From CALKHT01 sp964511575 (GTDB taxonomy: Bacteria > Planctomycetota > Phycisphaerae > Phycisphaerales > Phycisphaeraceae): a stretch of DNA of 55,046 nucleotides. The DNA is taken from assembly GCA_964511575.1 (NCBI GenBank), contig CAZEFM010000013.1, forward strand, positions 1 through 55,046. The letters are read 5' to 3'. Positions 1 through 6,350 of the stretch are shown here, one piece after another. Below the pieces are notes generated by a model. That model was not told where the DNA came from. It was given only the letters and a program-made list of their open reading frames with translations, and searched no databases. The position numbers and the translations under genes are program-made. Position 1 is the first letter of the stretch; the number at the start of each line of letters is the position of its first letter.

Positions 1-43
1 GCCGGCGAGGCGGCGGCCTTCATATCATCTTTTCGCGCCGATC

Positions 44-65
44 CCCGGGGAAGGCTATCCTTGGG
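44..65. repeat. 22-nt REP-like palindrome, copy 1, overlapping the end of lspA
   Basis: The left arm CCCGGGGA and right arm TCCTTGGG flank the centre AGGCTA. Two pairs are G-U wobbles on the plus strand. The lspA stop codon (TAG on the minus strand, 55-57) lies in the centre, so the right arm encodes the last residues of LspA. The length and plan match the palindrome inside mtnP (53544-53565), and it resembles the one at 3904-3937. Confidence 0.55.
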
Positions 66-726
66 CGTTAGCGGCGATTTGCCGGCGCAGGCGTTGGCGT
101 TCGCGTTTCCAGCTCACGGCGATGACGAGTCCGACGCCGGTGAGCAGCGCCACGTCGGCGATGTTGAAGATCCAGGGGTAGAGCCCGCGCGGGCCGGTGT
201 TGGCGACCCAAGGCGGCAGTTGCGCCAGTCCCTCGGGCCAGCGCCAGCCGAACGGCAGGTCGACGTGGGGGAAGAGCCAGAACATGTCGCGGACGCCGCC
301 GAAGAAGAAGCGGTCGTAGAGGTTGCCCAGTGCCCCGGCGAGGATGAGCCCCCAGGCGAGGTGGTTGGGCCAGTCGCGGGCGGCGCTGCGGGTGAAGATG
401 TAGCCGATCACGGCGACGGCGACGAGGCTGATGACGATGAAGGCGCTGCGCTGCCCCTGGCCGATGCCGAAAACCGCGCCGAGGTTGACCATCAGCTTCA
501 GCGCGAGGATACGCGGCACGAGGGTGATCTCCTCGTGCGGCGGGATCGTGGCGGACAGATGCACGTTCTCGCGGGTAAGCACGACCGGCTCAGCGGCAAC
601 ATGCTGGAAGGCGAGCGACTTGGTGATAAGGTCGGCGGCAAGGACGCACAGCACGACGCCGATGAACAGCACCACGGAAGGCGGGTGCTTGATGGCGGCA
701 AGTGCGGGCGGTTCGTTGGCCGACAT
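55..726 (-). CDS. lspA: Lipoprotein signal peptidase (signal peptidase II)
   Basis: Inner-membrane aspartyl protease that removes the signal peptide of diacylglyceryl-modified prolipoproteins. The 223-aa product has the family blocks in order: NLGAVFGIGQG (about 81-91), GALGNLYDRFFFGGVRDMF (131-149) and FNIADVALL (188-195). The two catalytic aspartates are expected to be D147 (VRD) and D191 (NIAD). Hydrophobic segments lie near 18-35, 94-111, 123-135 and 186-204. It is longer than the usual 160-170 aa because of extra loops at about 45-72 and 152-185. No Shine-Dalgarno is visible; the upstream 138 nt is low-complexity repeat. The dksA-like gene lies just upstream on the same strand, a likely operon. 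Confidence 0.94.
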   Translation of the reverse strand: MSANEPPALAAIKHPPSVVLFIGVVLCVLAADLITKSLAFQHVAAEPVVLTRENVHLSATIPPHEEITLVPRILALKLMVNLGAVFGIGQGQRSAFIVISLVAVAVIGYIFTRSAARDWPNHLAWGLILAGALGNLYDRFFFGGVRDMFWLFPHVDLPFGWRWPEGLAQLPPWVANTGPRGLYPWIFNIADVALLTGVGLVIAVSWKRERQRLRRQIAANAQG

Positions 727-864
727 GGGGAAGAAGGCGGAGGAAGGCAGAGGTCGGAGGACAGAGGTCAGTCGGCAAGGCAGAGGTCAGACGTCGGAGT
801 CAGCCACGACAACAGCGGCTGTCGTCTGGTCCTCGCCTCTTGCCTCTCGCCTCTCGCCTCGCCC
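727..864. repeat. Degenerate short tandem repeats between dksA-like gene and lspA
   Basis: A purine-rich stretch (about 727-800) repeats variants of GGCAGAGGTCGGAGGACAGA. A pyrimidine-rich stretch (about 830-862) repeats CTCGCCTCT/TGCCTCTCG. No gene, terminator or promoter stands out. The two halves are roughly inverse in composition but do not form one clean stem. Confidence 0.6.
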
Positions 865-1530
865 TCACCTTTCGCCGAGTCGTTCCTTTTCACGGGCGAC
901 TTCGATGCAGTACTTGGCCCAGGGTTTGGCGTCGAGTCGCGCTCGGGCGATGGGGACGCCGGTTTCCAGGCACACGCCGTAGATGCCCTTGTGGATGCGC
1001 ATAAGGGCGTCATCGATCTCGCGCAGGAGCTTGCGTTCGGACTCGACGAGTCCGAGGGTGAACTCCTGTTCGTAGTTATCGGAGCCGATGTCGGCCATGT
1101 GCATGGGCATGGACGAGAGGTTGCCGCCGGAGTTGTTGCGTGCGTCGCCCTCCATGGAGGTGACGTCGCCGACGATCTCCGCTCGTTTTTCGAGCAGGAG
1201 CTGGCGGTAGTTGAGCAGGTCCTTCTTGGTCAGCCCGGTCTTGACCTTTCGGAGCTGCGCCTCGGTGAGGATCGGCCGCTCCTCGATGTCGGTGGTCTGC
1301 GCCTGTCCGTTGCCGGCGGCGCGGCTGACGGAGGCGGGTTTGGACGTGCCGGTGGTTTTCTGGGCCAGCCGGGACTTGGGTTTGACCTCGGTGGATTCGC
1401 TTTTGGCGGCCTTGGTGCTTTTGGCAGCCTTGGCGACGCCGGTCTTACGGGTGGTGGACTTGGACGGAGCACTTTTGGCGGTTGTGGTGGACCGCGTCGT
1501 GCGTGCCTTGCTCGATTTTTTCTTGGCCAC
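865..1530 (-). CDS. DksA/TraR-family protein with a two-cysteine zinc-finger remnant
   Basis: DksA-type proteins bind in the RNA polymerase secondary channel and modulate transcription with ppGpp. The product (221 aa) has a Lys/Ala/Thr-rich, probably disordered N-terminus (about 1-70), a coiled-coil-like middle (KKDLLNYRQLLLEKRAEIVGD), then the family C-terminus YGVCLETGVPIARARLDA followed by KPWAKYCIEV. Only the first and third of the four canonical zinc cysteines remain (CxxT and CxxV), as in zinc-independent paralogues such as Pseudomonas DksA2. Start chosen at GTG 1530, which has GAGG six nt upstream; an ATG at 1563 is possible but has no ribosome site. Upstream of lspA on the same strand. 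Confidence 0.85.
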   Translation of the reverse strand: MAKKKSSKARTTRSTTTAKSAPSKSTTRKTGVAKAAKSTKAAKSESTEVKPKSRLAQKTTGTSKPASVSRAAGNGQAQTTDIEERPILTEAQLRKVKTGLTKKDLLNYRQLLLEKRAEIVGDVTSMEGDARNNSGGNLSSMPMHMADIGSDNYEQEFTLGLVESERKLLREIDDALMRIHKGIYGVCLETGVPIARARLDAKPWAKYCIEVAREKERLGER

Positions 1531-1599
1531 GTCGTACCTCGGATTGACGCGAAACATGCCCATCGGCCACGGTCGGCCACGGTGAAGCGAAGATCAATT

Positions 1600-1628
1600 A
1601 GTTTAGCCATGTTCCCCTATCTTCGCAA
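1600..1628 (-). promoter_or_regulatory. Sigma70-type promoter for the dksA-like gene
   Basis: On the minus strand TTGCGA (1628-1623) and TAAACT (1605-1600) are separated by 17 nt. Transcription would start near 1593, giving a leader of about 60 nt before the GTG at 1530. Confidence 0.5.
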
Positions 1629-1757
1629 CCCGTTCGTGCGCGCATCGCCCCCGCCCCACCGCCTGCCGGCGGCGGCGACACGCCGACGATCAAAACGCAT
1701 AAATACCTGTAGTTTAATTTTTTATAACGTTGCCAACCCAGCGAGGCGGCGGACCGG

Positions 1758-2393
1758 TCATCGGGCATCCGCCGGCTGGAACCGCTCCAGGAGCTGCTCG
1801 ATCATCGGCCGGGCCTGGCGGGCGGCGGCGTGGTTGCCCTGCACCTGGCGCACCACCAGCGTGCCCTCGAAAATCACGTTGTAAAGGTCGGCGAACGTGT
1901 CCGGATCGGTCACCCCCGCCTTCTTCGCCAGGTCGCGGATGACGCGGCGGAACTGCAGCTTGTGCTCGGCGGCGGCCTGGTGCACCGGGTCGTGCGGGTT
2001 GGGGAACTCGGCCGCGGCGTTGAGAAACATGCACCCCTGAAAGTCCGGGGCGTTGAACCACTCGTCCAGCACATCGAAAAAGCCCAGCAGTTGCGCCCGC
2101 GGGTCGGGCCCGGCCATGCGGCGAACCGCGCGACGCCAGGCCTTGAGTTCCCACCTGTCGCGGCGCTTCACCGCGGCGACGAGCAGGTCATCCTTGCTTT
2201 CGAAGTACTTGTAGAACGTGGTTTTGGTGACGCCCGCCTCGGTGAGGATGCGGTCGATGCCCACCGCGTTGAAGCCGTAGGTGTAGAACAGGTCGATCGC
2301 CTTGTCGACCAAGCGGTCGCGTGCATTGCGGGGCTGGGCGCGAACGCCAAGCAGTTCGGCCGCGGTTTTGCGAGTGGGTGGCAGGGTCGTCAT
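1758..2393 (-). CDS. TetR/AcrR-family transcriptional regulator
   Basis: A 211-aa one-component repressor. The N-terminal helix-turn-helix is clear: ARDRLVDKAIDLFYTYGFNAVGIDRILTEAGVTKTTFYKYFESKDDLL at about 24-71. The C-terminal ligand domain carries GCMFLNAAAEF (about 119-129) with a cysteine. Start set at ATG 2393 (MTTLPP); ATG 2402 is an alternative and neither has a strong ribosome site. It is divergent from the osmC-like gene with a 177-nt shared upstream region, so control of osmC and of itself is a reasonable inference. The inducer is unknown. Confidence 0.9.
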   Translation of the reverse strand: MTTLPPTRKTAAELLGVRAQPRNARDRLVDKAIDLFYTYGFNAVGIDRILTEAGVTKTTFYKYFESKDDLLVAAVKRRDRWELKAWRRAVRRMAGPDPRAQLLGFFDVLDEWFNAPDFQGCMFLNAAAEFPNPHDPVHQAAAEHKLQFRRVIRDLAKKAGVTDPDTFADLYNVIFEGTLVVRQVQGNHAAARQARPMIEQLLERFQPADAR

Positions 2394-2570
2394 GGGGAGC
2401 ACGTCACATGCCAGACGGGGTGTACTTTAAGTCAACCCAAGGTGAACTTCCAGTGCGCTGCTCTCACGATCTTGCGGGCCGATGATGTTGGCCATGACGC
2501 CGTTCACCGGTGCGGTTGCCGGTGGGAACGGGCGTCGGACACACCAACCCACTGATGAAGGAGCATCATC
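2394..2570. promoter_or_regulatory. Divergent tetR/osmC control region with candidate operator
   Basis: A minus-strand TTGACT (2435-2430) lies next to a short symmetric core, ACTTTAAGT (2424-2432), which could be a TetR-family operator. No convincing -10 was found for either gene. The osmC start has a strong ribosome site, AAGGAG, at about 2558-2563. Confidence 0.3.
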
Positions 2571-3131
2571 ATGACCACCACTGTGACTTCGCACCGCAAC
2601 GGGTTTGACGCCGTGGCACTGAAGCAGATCCTTGCCGATGTGGCGGCCGACCCGAGCAAGGGGATGACGCGGTTCGGCGTGACGACCGTCTGGAAAGGCG
2701 GCACGCTCTCGGAAACGCGCGTCGAGGGCTACACCATCGGCGGACAGCACGTGCCCAAGGACTTTCGCATCCTCATCGATGAACCGCACGAGCTGCTGGG
2801 CGCCAACACGCAACCCAACCCACAGGAGATGCTCATGGCGGCGTTCAACGCGTGCATGCTCGTCGGCTACGTCGCCGGGGCATCGCTGCACGGCATCGAT
2901 CTGGAGCGTTTGGAGATCGAAACCGAAGGCGAACTGGACCTGCGCGGCTTCCTGGGACTGGATGCCAGCGTGAAGCCCGGCTACGACGAGATCCACTACA
3001 CCGTACGCATCAAGGGCAACGGCACGCGCGAACAGCTCGAAGAGATCCACCGCAACGTCATGGCCACCAGCCCCAACCGCTGGAACATCGCCAACCCGAT
3101 CCGGCTGACGAGCGAACTGGTCGTGGGGTAG
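2571..3131 (+). CDS. OsmC-family protein
   Basis: OsmC/Ohr proteins are usually thiol peroxidases against organic hydroperoxides. The 186-aa product has the family core: QPNPQEMLMAAFNACMLVG (about 83-101) with the likely peroxidatic cysteine in NACM, then LEIETEGELDLRGFLGLD and YTVRIKGNG. The second (resolving) cysteine region reads SPNRWNIANPIRL near 167-179, so it has no cysteine; this suggests a subfamily with different chemistry. AAGGAG eight nt before the ATG supports the start. Divergent from the tetR-like gene, its probable regulator. Confidence 0.88.
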   Translation: MTTTVTSHRNGFDAVALKQILADVAADPSKGMTRFGVTTVWKGGTLSETRVEGYTIGGQHVPKDFRILIDEPHELLGANTQPNPQEMLMAAFNACMLVGYVAGASLHGIDLERLEIETEGELDLRGFLGLDASVKPGYDEIHYTVRIKGNGTREQLEEIHRNVMATSPNRWNIANPIRLTSELVVG

Positions 3132-3133
3132 TG

Positions 3134-3161
3134 GAACCACGAAAACACGAAGACCACGAAG
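3134..3161. repeat. CACGAA-type short periodic repeat after osmC
   Basis: Three imperfect copies of CACGAAnAC (CCACGAAAACACGAAG then ACCACGAAG) follow the osmC stop directly and lead into the left arm of the hairpin at 3159-3184. Confidence 0.6.
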
Positions 3162-3189
3162 GGCGGCCTGAACGGGTCGCCCTTTATTT
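3159..3189 (+). terminator. Terminator-like hairpin after osmC
   Basis: AAGGGCG (3159-3165) pairs with CGCCCTT (3178-3184) across a 12-nt loop and is followed by TATTTG. The T-run is short, so efficiency is uncertain. Confidence 0.5.
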
Positions 3190-3199
3190 GTTGGTGAAG

Positions 3200-3231
3200 T
3201 GACCACGGATCACACTGATGGCACGGATGAG
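3200..3231. repeat. CGGAT-type dispersed repeat, single module
   Basis: The module starts TGACCACGGATCACAC and continues with GATGGCACGGATG. It matches the reverse complement of 26952-26983 at 30 of 32 positions. It lies in the 405-nt gap between osmC and the next gene. Confidence 0.75.
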
Positions 3232-3297
3232 ACACAGGAACTTCCGTTCGATGGAACGGGATGTTTCAACATGTTGATGGTGTTCCGCAAATTTCTC

Positions 3298-3325
3298 TTG
3301 ACGTTGCGAGGGTTTTGCGTATCCT
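3298..3325 (+). promoter_or_regulatory. Sigma70-type promoter upstream of the 3537 gene
   Basis: TTGACG (3298-3303), a 16-nt spacer and TATCCT (3320-3325). The predicted start near 3332 would give a leader of about 200 nt before the ATG at 3537. The leader has no other recognised feature. A small hairpin, CCGTTC/GAACGG, lies upstream at 3244-3259. Confidence 0.5.
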
Positions 3326-3536
3326 TTTTCCGCTTCGCCTGAATCGGGAGTGTTTGTCGTGCTTGCAATGTCGCTCCATCCTGTCTTTTGTTGGCTGCCA
3401 GATCTGCGGTAGCGGTTCGCCCCCTGTTGGCATCCTGAAACATTGAGTGGTTCGCGGGCCCGGTGGGTTCGCAATGGTTGTGTTTGAGGATGCGCGCGGC
3501 ATGTGCCGCAGCGCCATTGGATACGAAAGTCTGATC

Positions 3537-3872
3537 ATGGACACACAAATGGACATCGCCCGAGACGTCGCCCCCGAGGACATCGCGGTGGGCGACTATG
3601 TCACGGTGGCACACGTGACGTATGAATTCGTGAGACTGTGCGACCGGTCGTTCGATGACGCGGTGAAAACGCAGCGGGTGACGCTGATGTGCCCCTCGGC
3701 CGGTCAACCCTGGAAGGTGGTGAGCATCTGCCTGCCTTATCTGTTCGTGCGCGCGCCGGAGGGACATCACGACACGCTGGATGTCCGCCGACACCGATTG
3801 GCACGGCTGAGCGAAGCGTACGGCAACGAAGCGTTCAAACGCCTCAAAACGATGCGCAAGGCAAAGGTTTGA
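3537..3872 (+). CDS. Hypothetical protein, 111 aa
   Basis: Not recognised. The product starts MDTQMDIARDVAPEDIAVGDYVTVAHVT, has a beta-rich centre (YEFVRLCDRS, QRVTLMCPSAGQPWKVVSICLPYLFV) and a basic helical tail (RRHRLARLSEAYGNEAFKRLKTMRKAKV). There is no signal peptide or membrane segment. The frame is open from 3447, but the segment before 3537 does not look like protein, so ATG 3537 was chosen; its ribosome site is weak. It converges with leuD, with a palindrome between the two. Confidence 0.6.
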   Translation: MDTQMDIARDVAPEDIAVGDYVTVAHVTYEFVRLCDRSFDDAVKTQRVTLMCPSAGQPWKVVSICLPYLFVRAPEGHHDTLDVRRHRLARLSEAYGNEAFKRLKTMRKAKV

Positions 3873-3903
3873 ACACCGGCGTCGTGTGCGTTCAAGGATA
3901 AAA

Positions 3904-3937
3904 CCCGGGGGGATAGCTATCGATGGCTATCCCCGGG
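3904..3937. repeat. REP-like palindrome, copy 2, between convergent genes
   Basis: CCCGGGG (3904-3910) and ATAGC (3913-3917) pair with GCTAT (3926-3930) and CCCCGGG (3931-3937), with a two-base GG bulge and an 8-nt loop. It lies 31 nt after the hypothetical gene and 32 nt after the end of leuD on the other strand, so it may also act as a bidirectional terminator. There is no T-run. Confidence 0.65.
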
Positions 3938-3969
3938 CGTTCGGGAGTGTCGCGTTCAAGCTGAGGCGT

Positions 3970-4533
3970 TCAGGCGCCTTTGAGCATGCCGGTCTGGCGG
4001 GCGTACTGGAAGACGCCGCCGGCGTCGATGATGGGCTTGGCGTCGCCCAGGGGACGCAGGGCGTACGTCTTGCCGGTGGTCTTGTTGGTGAGGGTGGCGG
4101 TTTCGAGGTTGATCTCGCACTCGTCGCCGGTGCGAACCTCCTCGACCAGTCGCTGGACGGATTCCAGCGGCAGGATGTACCCGCCGTTGACGCAGTTGCG
4201 GAAGAAAATGCGGGCGTAGAACTCGGCGATGACCGCCTTGGCGCCGGCCTCGGCGATGGCGAGGGGCGCGTGCTCGCGGGAGGAGCCGCAGCCAAAGTTC
4301 TTCCCGCCGATCACGATCGTGTACTCGCTCTTGTATTCGCCTTCGGGAACGAAGCGCGCGTTGCCGTCGGGCAGGCCCATCTGCCCCTGCGGCACACCTG
4401 CCATGGCGTACATGCCGAAGTACTTGCGTTCGGCCGGGTCGGCCGGGTTAAACGAAAGGTACTCGGCGGGGATGATCTGGTCGGTATCGATGTCGTCGCC
4501 CAGGACGTAGGCTTTTCCGGTGATCGTCTGCAT
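3970..4533 (-). CDS. leuD: 3-Isopropylmalate dehydratase small subunit
   Basis: Small subunit of the aconitase-like enzyme that isomerises 2- and 3-isopropylmalate in leucine synthesis. The 187-aa product shows GDDIDTDQIIPAEYL (about 12-26), the signature FGCGSSREHAP (80-90) and ARIFFRNCVNGG. It matches the bacterial/archaeal homoaconitase-like short form, with a C-terminal extension of about 20 aa. Start at ATG 4533: the frame continues upstream but that part is not protein-like, and a -10 hexamer ends 7 nt before this ATG. The partner leuC is not in the window. Confidence 0.93.
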   Translation of the reverse strand: MQTITGKAYVLGDDIDTDQIIPAEYLSFNPADPAERKYFGMYAMAGVPQGQMGLPDGNARFVPEGEYKSEYTIVIGGKNFGCGSSREHAPLAIAEAGAKAVIAEFYARIFFRNCVNGGYILPLESVQRLVEEVRTGDECEINLETATLTNKTTGKTYALRPLGDAKPIIDAGGVFQYARQTGMLKGA

Positions 4534-4540
4534 GGGGGGT

Positions 4541-4546
4541 AGTATA
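4541..4546 (-). promoter_or_regulatory. -10 hexamer for leaderless leuD
   Basis: TATACT on the minus strand, 7 nt (ACCCCCC) before the ATG at 4533. There is no purine-rich ribosome site and no clear -35. Confidence 0.55.
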
Positions 4547-4606
4547 GCGAGGTTTTGGAGGTCGTGGTGCGTGGAAGCGGCCACGTCGGGTGCCGAGCGT
4601 CGAGCG

Positions 4607-5962
4607 TCAGAAGAGGTTGAGCAGTCGGCGTTTGGCGTTGTGCAGGCCGTGGGCGATCTGGGCGCGTCGCAGTCGGCGGCGCAGGTCGATGAGGTCGCGG
4701 TCGTTGGGGCACAGCTCGTTGGCGCGGTTGAGCCAGTAGCGTGCCCGGGCGAAGCTGGCCTGACGGATGTAGGCGACGACGAGGTTGTACATCGCCGCCA
4801 CACAGCGCGGGTCCAGCCGCAGCGCCCGACGGCAGTCGAGCACCGCCGCGTCCAGATCGCTCAACTCCAGGTTCGCCGCCCCGCGGTAATGCAGGGCCTG
4901 AGCGGCCCGGCGGGCCTCGATCTGCACCCCCACCTCCAACTGCACCATGGGCGTGAGCAGCTTCACGGCCTCACCGGCCAACTGCGTCTCAATCAGCGCC
5001 TGCGCCAGTTCGAGGGTTGCTTCGGGGCTGGGCTGGGCAAACTGCAACTCGTTGCGCAGATGGTGGCGGGCCTGATCGTCCCGGCCGCGCTGCTGCGCCA
5101 CCCGCGCCAGGTACAGGTGCACGCCGGGGCATTGCGGGTCGAGGTTACCCGCCATCTGCAGTTCCGCGGTCGCCGCCTCCAGATGACCGCTTTCATAGGC
5201 GAGCTGCCCCAGATGCAGGTGCGCCTCGGCCACGGTGGCATCCAGTTCCAGCACGCGACGGAACTTCTCCCCCGCTTCGGCGCTCTTACCCATCTGCATC
5301 AACAGTTCGCCCAGATCCAGCAGCGTGGGAATCGACCCCGGGTCGTCGCGCAACTGCTGCAGGAAGAGCTGGCGGGCACGCTCCAGTTGGCCGCGGTCCC
5401 AATGCACGTGGGCAAGCTGGGCGTAGGCTTCGGGGTAATGCGGGTCGATGCGCAGCGTCTGTTGCCAGCACCAGACCGCCCGGTCGACCTCGCCGCGAAC
5501 GATGAGGCTGCGTGCCATCTGATCGAGACAGGTGGGACACTCATCCACAAGCTGGCGGGCCATGTAGAACATCTGCTCGGCCAAGTCGTGCTCACCCAGC
5601 TCGCGGTAGGCCCAGATCCGGTGGCAGTAGGCGGGCTCGCAATCGGGATCAATGCGCGAAACCTGCTCCAGCCGTTCGACGGCACGGCGGTACTGCTCGG
5701 TGCGCAGCAGGTCGATGGCAAGATTGAGCAGCACGCTCACATCGTCTTCGCGGATCGCCAGGGCGCGTTCGTAGGCGATGATCGCCTCATCGAAGCGTTC
5801 CAGGGCGTCGAGGGTGAGCCCCAGACCGTAGAGCCAGTCGGCGTTTTCGGGGTGGACGGCCAGTGCCCGGCGGAGGGACGCCAACGCCTTGTCCCACAGT
5901 CCCGCTTCATAGAAGCGCTGGGCTCGTTCGGCATGTTCTTCGGCGTTGGACCAGTCGTTCAT
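4607..5962 (-). CDS. Tetratricopeptide-repeat protein
   Basis: A 451-aa protein built almost wholly of TPR helices (for example WDKALASLRRALAVHPENAD, FDEAIIAYERALAIREDD, LERARQLFLQQLRDDPGS), with about ten repeats. There is no signal peptide or membrane segment from the chosen start, so it is probably cytoplasmic and a scaffold for protein contacts. Start at ATG 5962 (MNDWSNAEEHAERAQ), where the repeats begin; the open frame continues to 6145 with unlikely sequence. No partner is evident; it is divergent from the HEAT-repeat gene. Confidence 0.8.
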   Translation of the reverse strand: MNDWSNAEEHAERAQRFYEAGLWDKALASLRRALAVHPENADWLYGLGLTLDALERFDEAIIAYERALAIREDDVSVLLNLAIDLLRTEQYRRAVERLEQVSRIDPDCEPAYCHRIWAYRELGEHDLAEQMFYMARQLVDECPTCLDQMARSLIVRGEVDRAVWCWQQTLRIDPHYPEAYAQLAHVHWDRGQLERARQLFLQQLRDDPGSIPTLLDLGELLMQMGKSAEAGEKFRRVLELDATVAEAHLHLGQLAYESGHLEAATAELQMAGNLDPQCPGVHLYLARVAQQRGRDDQARHHLRNELQFAQPSPEATLELAQALIETQLAGEAVKLLTPMVQLEVGVQIEARRAAQALHYRGAANLELSDLDAAVLDCRRALRLDPRCVAAMYNLVVAYIRQASFARARYWLNRANELCPNDRDLIDLRRRLRRAQIAHGLHNAKRRLLNLF

Positions 5963-6350
5963 GGCCGGCTGTCGCGGTGTCAGGCGTCGCTGGGACGCCC
6001 GGAGGACTACAAAGCGCCACGATGGCGGAAAAGGCTGTTCGCTCGCTGGCAATAACGGCCGACCGATGCGGCCGATTGCCGTTGATATCGTCATTTGCGC
6101 GAACCTGCGGCGACCTGCGGTCGAATAAAAGACGGCAGGAACCATCGATGCCGCCGGGCTAGCTTACCGCGCCCTTTCCATTATGATAAGCCCCGGCGAG
6201 CCTGTGGACCGGTCGCACTCTCTTTTTGATGCACGAACAGCGTGACATGCCACTGACGCGATTCGCCGCGTCGGCACAGAAGCAGAGATATCCGCTCGGT
6301 GGATGACCGAGACAAGGCACCGCGATTGCCCCCGGGGACAAGGAAGGTTG
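5963..6350. other. 388-nt gap between divergent TPR and HEAT-repeat genes
   Basis: No coding capacity is supported. It presumably holds both promoters, but I could not place a convincing pair of hexamers. CAGAGATATCC near 6284 is a weak -10 candidate for the plus-strand gene. Confidence 0.4.

Noticed and set aside
3261..3446. A 61-residue frame with several cysteines
   Set aside because: It overlaps the promoter at 3298-3325, has no ribosome site and does not resemble a known zinc protein.
4520..6055. A 511-residue open frame on the plus strand
   Set aside because: Antisense to the TPR gene; composition is that of a shadow frame.
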